From Ischnura elegans (taxonomy: Eukaryota; Arthropoda; Insecta; Odonata; Coenagrionidae), in contig NC_060251.1 of the NCBI RefSeq assembly GCF_921293095.1, forward strand, positions 63,443,585-63,507,584: a DNA stretch of 64,000 nucleotides. Direction: 5' to 3'. Of this stretch, positions 11,461 through 23,758 are shown piece by piece (positions within the stretch are counted from its first letter, which is position 1; the number at the start of each line of letters is the position of its first letter). Position numbers and translations under genes: made by a program. The notes below the pieces were generated by a model. It searched no databases and was not told where the DNA came from. It worked only from the letters and a program-made list of their open reading frames with translations.

Positions 11461-12679
11461 TATTATTTGTCAATAAAAAATGTGTTCCACCAAAACCCAA
11501 TCAGAATTATCTCGATAGATTCATACATGTCATTTAATTTTGTAACATAAAATGACTCGATATTCATTTTAACATTTCATGGGCCTCAAAATGTACATCT
11601 TTTTTATATAAAGAATTTTCAAGTTTGAATATTACTCAGAGGCAAAATTGGGCTATTAAGGGCTAGACGACGACTCATTTGATAGTGTATTTTTGAAAAC
11701 AGTTTTTCACTAAATAGGACATTATAAAATAATTAGTGAGATATGGATAAGTCAAGAGAGTTATATTATTAACTTCATGATGACTTCTTGACATTTTAAG
11801 GGTCTTTCAGTACACCCAATTTGCTTCAAGATTGCATAATTAAAGCGCAGAAAGTAATTTAGGTAAGTAATTCAAGATTAGTGGAAAAGTACGAAGTACC
11901 AAAAGAATAAAAGATGGTAGTTAAGCATTATATATATATGTTGCAACAAGAACACTTCCACTGCGGTTAACGGAGAAAGTCACACTGAACGAGATACTGC
12001 TGCTAGTGGCCCTGCCGAATAAGATACGAGCGAAACGGAAACAAATATTGCCTCTAACCGCCATCTTCTTGGGCCTGCTTTAATGATGTCCCCTTGGGAA
12101 GAATACATGGCGGCGAAAGACAATGCATGTATTATGAGTAACACTGAGAAGCCATGATATCCCTTATGGTGAGCCTACGAGATCGTATTTTAAGAGAATG
12201 AGCTGATGTCCTAGCGTGGACTAAGGGACTCAACATTTTCGTTCCTGCAAAGAAACAATGGGAAACAATCTGATGCCCATCCTGTGAGAGAAGTATACTG
12301 CTATAACGACTCGAAAAACAAAAGAAAGGGAGAAGCGGCGAGCCGTTGGAAGTGTGAGAGGAGCAATTTTAAAATGGGGAAGAGGAATTAGGGTGGTGCG
12401 GAGGGACACCGTCAGGCGGGGACACCATCGCGCCGACCCTACTCCCATCTCTTGGCATTCTGCGAGGCCAATATCTTTTAGCGCCTCCGCAGTGCGATAT
12501 ACGCCTTGCCTTGAATCACTCGATGAGGACAATCCGACTGCCTTGGCCTCCAAATGAAACGTACGCGCCAAGCGAGCAATAATGAAAAGGGGAAAGAACT
12601 GAGAATTGAAGAGGGGAACGCTTTCGAGAGAAACAATGAACGGGGCTCACCGAAGGAGGCGAAAAGTTTGCACATTTTT
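11461..12679. other. No recognised feature
   Basis: Mostly AT-rich. A GC-richer patch at 12230-12570 has overlapping open frames on both strands, none with a recognisable domain. I make no gene call. Confidence 0.4.
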
Positions 12680-13345
12680 ATCTTCTTTTGCACATCTTTT
12701 CTGTAATACGCCTCCATTCATAGATTAATTCTAACTTGACTTTTCTGGGGAATAAAAAAAAAATACTTCTATTGTACTGTGTATCTCTAGACCAGTCCCA
12801 TAAGTCTGGCTTGCACATATTGTATACTCGTTAGCTGTGATACGTTTTCATTCATGGATTAATTCTTGGGTGACTTTTCTGTGAATACAAAAATATATTT
12901 CTATTGTACCTTGATCTCAAGACAAATCCCATAAATGTTGTTTGCACATGTTGTATTCTCGTTTGTTGTATAACGTCTCCATCCATTGATTAATTCTAAC
13001 TTGACTTTTCTGGGGAATCCAAAACAAAATACCCTCTATTGTACTGTGTATCTCAAGACCAGTTCCATAAGTATGGCTTGCACATATTGTATACTCGTTT
13101 GTTGTGATACGTTTTCATTCATAGATTAATTCTTAGGTGACTTTTCTGTGAGTACAAAAATATATTTCTATTGTTCCTTGATCTCAAGATAAATCCCATA
13201 AATGTGGTTTGCACATGTTGTATTCTCGTTTGTTGTAATACGTCTCCATCCATAGATTAATTCTAACTTGACTTTTCTGGGGGATACAGAAAATAATTCT
13301 ATTGTACTGTGTATCTCAAGACAAGCCCCATAAGTGTGGTTCTAT
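12680..13345. repeat. Tandem array of ~132-bp monomers in AB dimers
   Basis: Monomers begin at about 12709, 12843, 12974, 13110 and 13241. Monomers 1, 3 and 5 (type A, with ATTAATTCTAACTTGACTTT) are closer to each other than to monomers 2 and 4 (type B, with TTAATTCTTGGGTGACTTTT or a near variant). The dimer period is therefore 265-267 bp. A partial unit precedes the first and the last fades after about 13340. No coding content. Confidence 0.85.
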
Positions 13346-13379
13346 TTATGTTGCTCGAGAAGGCTCGATATACCGCAGA

Positions 13380-13650
13380 AAGTGTGTAAGGGAAAATACG
13401 TATTGTACTTTTAATTGAACCCTTTTCTAACACAGAGCTGCTAATGGGAGAAATTAAATTTCATGACTTACCATTTTAAGAAAGTGAAAAGTATTCTACA
13501 TAATCATTCGTAATTAATGTGGCAGCTACATATTTCACCATTACACTTGACAGCGAAAAAGAACAGGGAGTTTAAATCTTTCCTGATAAGAGATAAAAAA
13601 AGTATACATTTTTTATGTTAGTTAGTGGAAACATTGGATTGTAATGGGTA
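13380..13650. repeat. Dispersed repeat R, copy 1
   Basis: This stretch contains CAGAGCTGCTAATGGGAGAA, later GTGGCAGCTACATATTTCACC, and GAAAAAGAACAGG. The same succession recurs, diverged, at about 49060-49290, and its first part at about 50215-50250. The class is unknown, and no terminal repeats or coding were seen. Confidence 0.55.
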
Positions 13651-13859
13651 AATTACCACCATTTTATGATGATGCTTTACTATCATAAGACACTATAACT
13701 AAGTAAATGCGAAGTATAATGGACAGAAGAATAGAGCCAAACATTTCTCCTAGGAATCCCAAGCGATAAGTACTTCGTAGGTAAAAGGAAAGATGAAAAC
13801 GACAAGAATAGAATACCCCGCAAGCTGCCTCAACAGCCGTGTGGCGGGGGGTGTTAGAG

Positions 13860-14235
13860 TACCAGGCGTTTACATGTAAAAAGGAAATGCTCTAACGAAA
13901 TTACGCCTACTATTTATTGAGGTACTTCATCGTGCGAGAGCGAAATAAATTCCCATATCAATCCGTTCGACAAAATATCTCTCTTAATTTATCGTTTCTG
14001 TCAGACCTGTAAATTATAGTGGTGTTCTAATATGATGTTCTCCGCGTCGCTCTTTTAGATACATAATCTCAATTGCTCAAGCAATCTAAATCTAGCGTGA
14101 ACCCTCCGGGTCTCTGACGGCTTCCTGTCTAATTCGTTAAAAATCTGTGTAACTCTCCCCGTCCGCTCAAAGAAGTTTCTGGTAAATCGCGCAATTGTGG
14201 CAATTAAAAGTTGTTGACGATCTTGAGGCGATCTA
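13860..14235 (-). pseudogene. CR1-like non-LTR retrotransposon 3' fragment
   Basis: Minus-strand translation gives ELDRKPSETRRVHARFRLLE followed by QLRLCI. This matches the C-terminal region of the better copy at 45185-45662 (LSELGWEPLETRRLRARLRL). The following text (SDAENIILEHHY) and a 3' end with TTAGAGCATTTCCTTTTTAC also match the copies at 45.5 and 56.6 kb. It is broken by stops and 5'-truncated. Confidence 0.65.
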
Positions 14236-14399
14236 TTTGTGTACAAAAGAGGAACAAAAGCGTTAGGGGAAAAAAAGAAGGAAAGGAAGGCTGGGAAAAG
14301 AGGCCGTCGATAACAGGTGTTGGAAAAGGATACCTAAAATAAAATATATGGTTATGGTGAGAAATGAGATCTATGGAGGAATAGTAGAAGAAATGAACT

Positions 14400-14625
14400 A
14401 TCGATTGCTGAACGCCAAAGAAGAACACGGTGGATTAGCCACATAATGACACTGAATAGTTTCGTGGGAAACATAAAGGAAAAAGTTATGAAAAAGTCCC
14501 CAGGGGGAGAACAAGGGACAAGTACCTTGGACAGAACAAGAATAATGTAAGAAAAGCCTCGGGAGGATAAAAGAACTAGCAGTGAATAGGGAGAAATGAA
14601 GGGCTACTATATGCCAACCCTACAG
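14400..14625 (+). pseudogene. Decayed non-LTR retrotransposon tail (RTE-like)
   Basis: The translation contains RRTRWISHIMTLNSF, then GGRTRDKYLGQ, then a 'REKWRA'-like end. The order corresponds to GHILRHDGL, GRPRTKYMEQ and RTEWRAASNQ in the clearer copy at 31316-31610. Stops and substitutions show an old copy. Confidence 0.45.
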
Positions 14626-14802
14626 AATTAAATAGCTATGTATGCATGCATGGAGATTGGGAAAGGGATAAATGGTGGGTTAAACGCATAGTATAAATCT
14701 TAAGATTACAGTACTATGAATTTTAGCGATGAAAGCAACGGGTTGTGGTGTTGAAAAACTTGAAAAATAAAGGCACCAGTACGACTCAATATTTATGAGA
14801 TA

Positions 14803-15495
14803 GTAGCAGGCCACCCGGCGTTGATTGGGAAAGATAGTACTCAGAGAAGTAAGAAACTTGGGTCATGGAATTCATGGTCACAAGGCAGGAGTTTTGGGCA
14901 CGCTGAACAGCAATGTAAAAACGATGTCCGTATGACGCCCACGGGATTAGCTGATACACCGCCCCTCAATACTGATCGCTATGCATGCTAGTACGTGAGT
15001 ATACCAATAAGAACTCATATCCCAGCAAATAGGTTTGCATTGTGACGATTAATAGGTAAGGGTAGTGTTATTTGAGTTATATTTTCCCTTCGAGCTAGTG
15101 AATAGGTGTGCTTTCCCGGTAGGATGTGCACCAAAGAAGTTTTATGATGTGACGTAACAAATGGTAATGAGAAAATGACGTAAAGGACGCATCGGGTACA
15201 AAGAGAAGTAGCATTACGGGTCAACTTAAGGCTGGAAGGCGATACTTGGTGGAACTTGGTGACAGGAAACATAATGAAGACCTTGATAATGACATAGTGT
15301 AATGTCGAAACCTGGGTTGGTTATTAAAACTCTAGTGGAGCATTCAAAAGTGTATCTTTATTATGTTTCCTAGCATTACGGGGTTGGGGAGCATGAAATG
15401 CACCCACGTGATAACTTTGGTTGCAATCCGTGCAACAGTATGGAAACGCATAGCGGAAAAAACAAAATGACAACTTCTTTTGTATACACACTAGG
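14803..15495 (-). mobile_element. Helitron-like element, copy with internal insertion
   Basis: The terminus (plus strand TAGCAGGCCACCCGGCG) read on the minus strand is a CCCGG-type hairpin sequence followed by a CTAC-like end. The interior has GTGACGTAACAAATGGTAATG and CACGTGATAACTTTGGTTGC, shared with the copies at 8.3, 15.6 and 56.1 kb. Spacing is longer than in the neighbouring copy, so an insertion probably lies around 15230-15345. The next copy abuts it directly. Confidence 0.55.
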
Positions 15496-15497
15496 TG

Positions 15498-15815
15498 GCC
15501 ACCCCCTCGTTGCTCGGTAAGGATAGCACCCTTAGAAGTGAGAAACTTGGAACATAGGAGGACTTTCATGTTTTCTCTTCGATCTTGTATAAATGTGTGC
15601 CTACCAGGCAGGATATGTTACAGCTGAAGTGGGATGACATGACGTAACAAACGGTAATCCGAAAACGACGCAAAGGACGCATCGGACGCAATCAAAAGTA
15701 GCACTATGGGGTTCGATAGCATGAGATGTACCTATGTACCGACTTTGGTCGAAATCTATGCAACCGTAGAGAAACGCATAGCGGACAGGCAAACAGGCAT
15801 CCTATTTTATACATA
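15498..15815 (-). mobile_element. Helitron-like element, adjacent second copy
   Basis: It starts (plus strand) at ACTAGGTGGCCACCCCC, a diverged form of the shared terminus, and runs through the same interior as the preceding copy. The two lie head to tail. An open frame on the minus strand (15601-15792) is shared in part with other copies. It looks like an accident of the consensus, not a Helitron protein. Confidence 0.5.
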
Positions 15816-18800
15816 AAGATGTACATAGAAGATAAATATTCATAAAATCAATTTTTAAATTAATATAAGTATAAATAATTTAAATAAACCCTCTTTGACT
15901 AAACCAAGAACACCGTACGACTTATCTGAGCTAAGTATTTGACCTGTTACCAGCGAAGAAGCATTACGACTCATACACACACTACTACGTTTTATATCGC
16001 TAATCAGGCGCTGTGGTGTGACACGCGATGCTGAAGGAAGAGGTAGGCGGTGTAGGAGAATGAGGCATTTTGGAGACGGGATCTAGCTCCCAGCGCGAGC
16101 GACGAAACGAAAAGAGCAAAGCAAGGTGAAATAAAAGGCGTATGTTTTCATGACGCACGCGAGATTAATGCACGAGTGTTGAAACGATAAATGCAGCAAA
16201 ACAGACCAGGGGATATCTCTCGAGTATAAAATTCGGAACATCAACTTTGAGTTGCGTTGCCTGCATAAAGTAGTAAATAAAGAAAGGAATCCACTATAGA
16301 ATATTCATCCTCAGTAATACCTAGAAGATAGGGAAAAGCTAGGAAAACAAACGGCGATAAAAAGAAATTACAACGAAATTAGTCGCCTAAGAAAAAATAT
16401 TCGCGTACTTACTACAACTTATGAAACGGAAAAAATGGAAGAGCTTCATTTTAAGGAGCTGAAGTACTTTCAGATATAAGACTTCTCAGAGACTGTCAGA
16501 TAGGATTTATTTGAAATAAAGTAAATAAAAAACTGCGACAGAGAAGTTAGGCAGTTAAAATAAAAATTGTAAAACTAGATAGAGGTAGGACTTTTTTGAC
16601 CAGGAAACCTTATATTTTATATTGTAGGGGGAAAAAGTTGGTAAAAAGGAAAAAAAATGAAACACGAACATATACAAATCATTATTAGATTTAAAGACAT
16701 GGCTAAATCAAAGAATTTGGGAACATATTTCCATCAAAGTATAATAAATGCGTGTGATTTCGGGAAAATTATATTTAAGCAGAGGATTTTCCATAGAAAT
16801 TTCTTGAATCATTAAAAAATGAGAATTTTAAAAAACCTCCCACGTAGATATTAAATTAGATAGTCGGTGTACTAATTTCAGCGAGGATGTTTTTTGTAAA
16901 AAAATAAAAAGACAGGTTTAAGTTGAAAAGCCTTGAAAATTAGATTTTTGCCTTCCGGAATTGTTGTGGAGTGTCTCTATGGAATTTCTCAAATAAAGTA
17001 TAAAATGGGATTACAATATTCTTATTGTAGAAGTTCGAAAAGCGTATTGAAAACAGCAGAATTAATGGTGGCATTTAGAGCCTGTTGAGAGTAATATTTT
17101 GTAGTACCTTTAAAAGATAGTGACTCTTAGAGAATATACTTGAACAAGATGATGGCGGAATTTATGTGTTTCAATGAGCCGTTAAGATCAACTGCAAACC
17201 GAATCGTTAAATTTATGAGAGCTCTGAAAAGCGCCATTGAGTTACTTGGAATTTGAATAATCAGTGGCGTCAGCATTAATGTATAAGAGCACGAACAAAA
17301 ATATAATTACAAAAAATGATAAAAATGGAGATTAGAATAGGCAATATTCATGGATGAGCTCCTCTCATGTAACTTAATAGTGTTTTTAATACACTTCTCA
17401 ATGTGGTCGCTTTGCATGTACAGAGAAAATTACCCTCTAGATAGGGAATTTCTCATTACATTACCCATGGGGTATTGCAGCGTTATAACAATTGCGAGGA
17501 TAATGGAGTCTTTAGCTTCACTAAATTCGGAATAAAGGCAAGGTTCTCCTATTCTTGGAACGGGCCAGAACACCATAAAAACTTCCCCCACCGCAAAATT
17601 CCCCTCCATAACTTCCCGGAACTAATGCTCTGAATTATGAGCCAAAATCCTTGAAGCAGAAGTGGCGCCTCCCATTATGAGCGGAGTCTTCGGGAAACTT
17701 TCAACGCGAGGGCGTAATACATAATTAGAATGTGAAAAAGTTGGGACTGGATAATTTACGGGAATGGGTAAGGGCGATCATTCGGCTGCTGCTGCTTTCC
17801 CTGAGTGGGTGAGAGAGGACCCCGCAGATCCATGAAGGGTATTTCCTCCTCAATGAAGCTGTCCCAAGTTGAGACGAGCATCGTTTCTCAGTGGTTGGAG
17901 TACGGCTGCTAGAAGTACGATATTTCTGTTGCATTATTTCCTTCTGCTTGCAAGAAACGAATAACCAAGGGAGACCCAATTCTATCCCATAGAAGGCTGA
18001 TTTCTGTCGCCAATTAAGTCGCATTTTAATTGGTTTTCAAAATTGTCCGCGGTGCGGTTATGAGCGCCATGTGATCCACTTTTTTTTACAGTTTTTTGCA
18101 TTATAATGTGTGTAATTGCGAGGAATGTCATTGGAAAGTTATAAATTTGATAGATACAATCACCATGCACATAAATTACGGTTAAAACAGTTAATTATAC
18201 CTTATTTCCCAATGAAACTCGGATCACTTTGTCCGTCACCGACACGAGTGGCGACTTTTGTATACCCATTAAAATGCGCGATGGGTGGCAACGCATCCAG
18301 AGACTACTTGAGAATCCTCTTTTGCAATATTCGTGTGAATAACACTTCGCCATTGACACTGCGGAAAAATCAATTGAGCTAGTCATGTTTCCGTGACTGT
18401 GGCTCAACACAGAATGGCGTCTTGAACTCGGCAGTGACTTAAGCAGTGCTGGGAATGATGCGCAAAGAACTACTACGCATCACGTCCACCTGCCGCATGT
18501 CTGATTGTTGTGCGAATCAAACGGAGGTTGAATGGAAACACTCGTATGCCAGCTTTTACAAGTTCCGTGCCAGTTCTGATTTTTTGCTTCATAGTGCCGT
18601 TCGAGTATTTAATCAAATTGCGGGTAATTTCCATCAAGTTAAGGTTGAAACGATTTTAAATCGAAGTAAAAATAAATAATTTCAGTTTGAATAACTCTCA
18701 TGAATGTATAATCTTTATCTTCAGGTTTGACGCCGAGCGTGAAGATAATTCTCATAAAAAACATATTTTAAGTGAAACATACTTCCAAACCATGCTACTA

Positions 18801-18837
18801 AGATAAATTCATTCGAAACGAAATTCCTTACATTAAC
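15816..18837. other. No recognised gene
   Basis: AT-rich sequence with short open frames only. The plus-strand frame at 18446-18679 has a passage (YASFYKFRASSDFLLHSAVR) that loosely recalls C-termini of LINE reverse transcriptases, but not strongly enough for a call. No tandem or inverted repeat of note. Confidence 0.4.
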
Positions 18838-19345
18838 TACTAGCAGGCCACCCGACGTTGCTTGGGAAGGACGGTACCGAGAGATGTAGGAAACTTGGAA
18901 CTCTTGGTCACATGGTAGGATTTTTAGGTAAAGAACCCAAGCAGTATGATGAAAGTATTCATATGTATCAGCAAACAATAGAGAAAACGATTTCCGTATA
19001 CTGCGCCAGTGGCGCATTCAGGATTTTTAAATGAGGGGTAAGGTTTATCGGAAATTTTGGGGTCCTTCCGGTGTGCACCCCAGGGCAAATGGGATCCTCC
19101 CCAGAAAATTTTGGGATTGTTGATGTCGAAAAAGTAATTTTTAGGACTCAAAAGCAGTAATTTTGTACGAGTAATTCTTAATGTAGTCATCTCACTCGTT
19201 TTTGGCGCCTCTTTCTATGGCTCAAAGGGGGTTGTAACCCGAAAACCCCCTCCGCCCCCCGTGGCTGCGCTACTGCACTGCGCACGCGATCAGCTTATAC
19301 CCCGCTCCATAACGTTGATTGTAACGTGTTCCGTGTACCGTCCAG
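18838..19345 (-). mobile_element. Helitron-like element 3' portion, split by a hAT-like MITE
   Basis: The plus strand begins ACTAGCAGGCCACCCGACG. Read on the minus strand it ends with a GC-rich hairpin and CTAG followed by T, the Helitron-type 3' terminus. After 19006 it is interrupted by a MITE (19007-19275). The same Helitron sequence resumes at 19276 (TATACCCCGCTCC), matching the uninterrupted copy around 55395-55430. Confidence 0.6.
19007..19275. mobile_element. hAT-like MITE with 8-bp target duplication
   Basis: Ends are CAGTGGCGCA and TGCGCTACTG, imperfect terminal inverted repeats of the CAGTG type. The flanks are TACTGCGC (18999-19006) and CACTGCGC (19276-19283), an 8-bp duplication with one mismatch, as hAT transposases make. 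The 269-bp body has no coding capacity and holds a C-rich run near the right end. The neighbouring Helitron copy gives the empty-site comparison. Confidence 0.75.
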
Positions 19346-22300
19346 GTATGAATTGCGCAGTCACAACTGAGACGGGAGTGATGACGATTTGAGGGCAGGA
19401 GGCCAATTTTTTACGATTCCCTAAGAACGGATCCTTTCGAGAAAGAGATTAATAAATAATTAAATAATATAATAAATAAATAATAATTTTATTACTCCAC
19501 ACACAAATTACATGACAATGGCAAAATTGAGTAATTTTAGGTAGCCGCGAAGGATAACCTGTTTGAGGCTACCATCCACAATAATAATACATTATGCTTT
19601 ACATATAGTGTAGCTCATTTTGTGTTACCTTGATAATCTATACTAACAAAGCTCAAGTGCGTGCATGAAAAAAACAACTAAAGTAGTATTTATAATTCAT
19701 TTACATCAATATTTTATAACAATATTTGTTCTACACTTTCTTTAGTGAGAAGCCAAGAATGTGCATTTGGCAAAAACGTTTTCAAAGACTTCGAAATAAA
19801 GCATGACTGGGGTAAAAAATTAAAAACCTTTGGTCCTACGTACAAAAAAACATTAAAAAATCTTTTAAACAAAGTCAAATTTGGTTGTGGTAAGGGCACA
19901 CTTATTTTACGCACGGTAAAGTATATGGTTCAAATGTGGGTTATGAGTAATTAATGGGTCAAAATGAGCTGTGATCACAAGTCTTCCCTTGTTCGCCTTA
20001 CCATTCATTCCGAAAGGTTGAGAAGCGCCCCTAAAAAGGAGACTGCGCTGGGACTGGGCAGAGGGGGAAAAAAGGATCATTTCCACCCTTCAATGTCACG
20101 GTGGCGTGATTCTCATTCTTATATAATTCCCCCGCTGAAGAGAAAAGAAAATGGCTCCGCAGAAGACAATTCTTACGACACACCAACCGAAAAATTAGGC
20201 AAGGAAATACTTCCCTTTGCCTCACAGGTAGAGCTCCAGAACAACGGGCGGGTGTTATGACGCGAAAACACATTTATACCTGAGATATGCATCCTAGAAT
20301 AATATCATCAGCAGTCTCCCACGTCTATGTAATGTAGGGAGACTACTTCATAAACAGAAAATAAGACATGCAGGAGAAATAGCCAAAATACCAAGAAAAA
20401 ATACCAAGTAAAAAGGAGCAAGTTCATGTACTTGTACGCTTTATAGCTTTGCATGATTTACTTTTTGTAAGCATATATCCAATGTAATGAGGAAAGGGGA
20501 AAAAATGGTACGTCCAAAGTAGGGATACAGCAATATCTTACGACATCGCCACCACAGATTTCGAGTAAGATTGATTTTAACATAAAAATACGCGATTTGG
20601 ATCTATCCAGACACGAAGTACGGCAAAAAAATTTTCGTCTCATATTATTGCTCTAAAATATATATCTTCCTTCCATTGAACTCGTGTTGCTACAAAAATC
20701 GAGTACATTGTTGAAACTAAATGTTACCTTAAGGAACAAGTTTCAATTTCATTATAAAAATATAACAACTAGGGGGTTTCCATCTCAGACTCGCTGTCTG
20801 ATGAAAATGCTATAGGTTTATGCAATGTTAGGTAATGAGATACTACGTCCGATTTCAATCAAAGAAAAAGAATATTGGTTCAAAAAACTGAAATAATGAA
20901 ATTATAATTATATTTTGCAGAATTAACGACATGTGTATCGACCCAGTTGACAACTATTGTACCAGAATATTTTAAATACGCATTTTAGTACTTCTTTTCG
21001 GTTTGTTTCAATGTTTTTATTGGTAAGAAGACATTGGTGTACCGTAATATCGATGGGGCGAAAAAAATGCGATGGGAAAAATTCAGCAGTGAAGCCTCAA
21101 ATAAAAGAGTTTAAATAAAATGTTTTACCTGAGGTACATAACACAATCTTAAGTACCAGAGGAAATAATGGAAATATTTACTGAAAAAGGTGTGATAAAA
21201 TTTGAACGTGAATCATGAATACCAAGTTCTAATTTGAAAAGAATAGAAAAAAACTCGATTGTCACACGCAAATATTGAGATAACTGAAGTCACCGAGGTA
21301 CAAAACTAGGAAGGTCTTAATTATAAGTATTAATGGCTATGGATAGTGCCACATCTATTCTATTTTCAATATAGAACGATGCTGACTCCCAGTAATAATA
21401 GAAAAAATATCAAACGACGGTATACGATGCCAAGCTTCATTTAATTGCAGCTGTAATTTTTATTTTAAGAAATATTTTATTTTCTTGAGGCAAATATAGA
21501 TGTCAAAATGAAGAGGAATAATCAATCAGGCAATAGAACCTTACAGAGAGCGCTCAACATCAACTTGTACTCTAAACATTCTCCTTTTACTCTAGATGTT
21601 AGGGGAATAGGATTTTACCCTCGCTGAGATATTTAATCTCCGCTTTGCCACTCGACAGATTCACCAAGAGGCTCCATTTTATCTTCGCCGGCGCAGCTTC
21701 AAGCGAAGATGAGTTTGCAAGGGGATCCAAACGTATGCAATCTTAAAGCGCATGACTCCTCACTCAGCCGTTCAGTCGACGGAAAGATTTTGAAAGCAGC
21801 GCAGTACTACTCAAGAAGCAAGGCACTATCATCAGCTATTCATGACGGAGCGCTACTACAAACAGCTGCAGCAGCTGCTCCGCGACTGAGGGTTAGACGG
21901 TGTATCTGCACCGAGAAGCAACGTTGGCGTTGAAACTAATCACGGAGGTATAAAATCAGAGGGAATGAAAGATAACCGAAGAGACATCATGGCTCGGCAT
22001 TCTACATCATCACATCCTTTGAAATCCAAAGCAAATAATGAGTCGTACCACAAATAAAAGTTTCCCAATGATTTATTGATTCCTATCTCAATATTCCTTG
22101 ACAATTATGGGAAAAAATAATTAAACACTTATCGCATGCAAAGCCACCATGGACAACTGAATAGCAACGCATTTATCTACTGAGGATCCATTTCTGCAAC
22201 ACAACTGAAATTAATCATTCACGATTCTTAATTACTACCGATAAGACACTTTGCTAATTCCACAATACATTTTTTATTCTATTTTTGACCGGTTTTGGCT

Positions 22301-22671
22301 GTTACACCATTATAAGTACAGAAAGTACTGTGCATTTGAATATATTGTGGAGGAAACAAAGTGTCTATTATTGATAATATTGAGCCCTTCCACCACGTAC
22401 AAGCTTCAAGTTTCGATTTAATTCTTAATTGCAATGAAATATTTCACTTAATGATGAAATATAATACTAAATACATATAATAGCATACAGGTAATTCTAA
22501 ATACAATTAGTTTATGAACAGGATTAGCAAAACATAGAAATTTGAATGATTATGCAGGGAGTAAAAGAAAAAATTGGAAAGAAGTAAAAGAGGATCCGGA
22601 TTCAAGTCTTGTTAAGCTCTCGGATGCCCCCAAATAAAATCCTCTCAAAGCAATGTGGCTAAGGGGAAGGG
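19346..22671. other. No recognised gene
   Basis: AT-rich sequence with a simple (AAT)-rich stretch near 19440-19500. Frames at 19745-19954, 19964-20260 and 21709-21933 lack recognisable motifs. I see no copies of the families found elsewhere in the window. Confidence 0.4.
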
Positions 22672-23319
22672 CAGTGGCGGCTCGTGAGTCAAATGCTGGG
22701 AGGGGCACACTCCAGCGGGGGGTGGGAGGGTCAAAATCTTTGAATATTTTGTTTATTCTAGTGAGTTTTTCAGGCAATCTAGAGATTACTAATGCACAAA
22801 ACAATAACTAACACTAAAACACTAACAATCACTAACTCGATTAACTCTACTACAACTAGGCCTACTTTACATTAAAACAATTTACACATAGGTCAACTGG
22901 TCACCAAAACAAGGTAGGTATTCCGCAACACTGCAACACCAAGGTTATACGGCTGCCGGGCGACGCGGCGATGTCAACTCACTATATACGTCGCTCTGCG
23001 CATGCTCGGGCGGCTTCCATAAGACTTCCATAAGGCACAATCTTAGACGCGTCATAGCACCAGCACCCCCCACCACTACCACTCTTCATATAACTGCATG
23101 TTAATGGATTGGGACGCTGGCCAGCATCCCGCGGCTACAAATGCGAACTTCACGCGATATTTTTGCGTGTTTTTGCTACATTTTCGATGCATGCGATTGA
23201 TGAAGCACCTTGGTTCATAGATGCATAATTACAACTGAATGGGTATTTATATATTTTTTCCTTTTTCAATTCTTTGGGAGGGGCGGCGTGCGAGAGTCCT
23301 TAAGGGCAAGCCGCCACTG
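22672..23319. mobile_element. hAT-like MITE, 648 bp, with 8-bp target duplication
   Basis: Terminal inverted repeats are CAGTGGCGGCTCGTG at the left and AAGCCGCCACTG at the right. The flanks are GGGAAGGG (22664-22671) and GGGAAGGA (23320-23327), seven of eight identical. There is no transposase coding inside. It is a different family from the 269-bp and 307-bp elements, although all share the CAGTGGCG-like tip. Confidence 0.75.
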
Positions 23320-23439
23320 GGGAAGGAAGTGCCCCCAGCCCCTAACCCTGAATACGTGATATTCACACACTCGTGGCTAAAACTAGGATGAGCTCAACAA
23401 ACCTGCCCAACGTACCAACCTCTGGGTCGAAGTACTGAG

Positions 23440-23745
23440 GGGATCGCGTTGGTGTGATGACTAGAGTGTTGGCTTCCCACCCGGCGAGCTCGGGTTCAAA
23501 TCTCGGCAGTGGCAGAGAATTTTCAGAGACTACTCGATCCCTCCTTGAGTGTTGTGTGGAGGACATTACAAGCGCAACACTCCGTCCGTCGGATGGGACG
23601 TTAAGCCGTGGTCCCCTTAGCGCCTTTCGTTAAGAGTAAGCCAACGCCGACACCGGGTTTCTCTCCACCCTTCCTTCCATACCCTTCCCTCATGGCGCAA
23701 ATGGCCTCAGCAGTCGGTCGCCTCCTCCAAATACCATATCATACC
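23440..23745 (+). mobile_element. tRNA-derived SINE, full length, with target duplication
   Basis: The head has A-box-like TGGTGTGATGACTAGAGTG and B box GGGTTCAAATCTC, consistent with a tRNA-derived pol III promoter. A 3' body follows with CCGTCCGTCGGATGGGACG and an end CCTCCTCCAAATACCATA. A perfect 13-bp duplication, TCGAAGTACTGAG, flanks it (23427-23439 and 23746-23758), so 306 bp were inserted. The same body, lacking the head, occurs inverted at 30284-30479. Confidence 0.85.
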
Positions 23746-23758
23746 TCGAAGTACTGAG

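Noticed and set aside
15601..15792. Short minus-strand frame repeated in Helitron-like copies
   Set aside because: Similar translations recur only because the copies share sequence. They are Cys/Phe-rich, with no Helitron Rep or helicase motif.
18225..18260. Shared gene fragment with 61420-61450 (CGCCACTCGTGTCG in both, opposite strands)
   Set aside because: Only about 45 bp match and the surrounding frames differ. This is too little to call a family.
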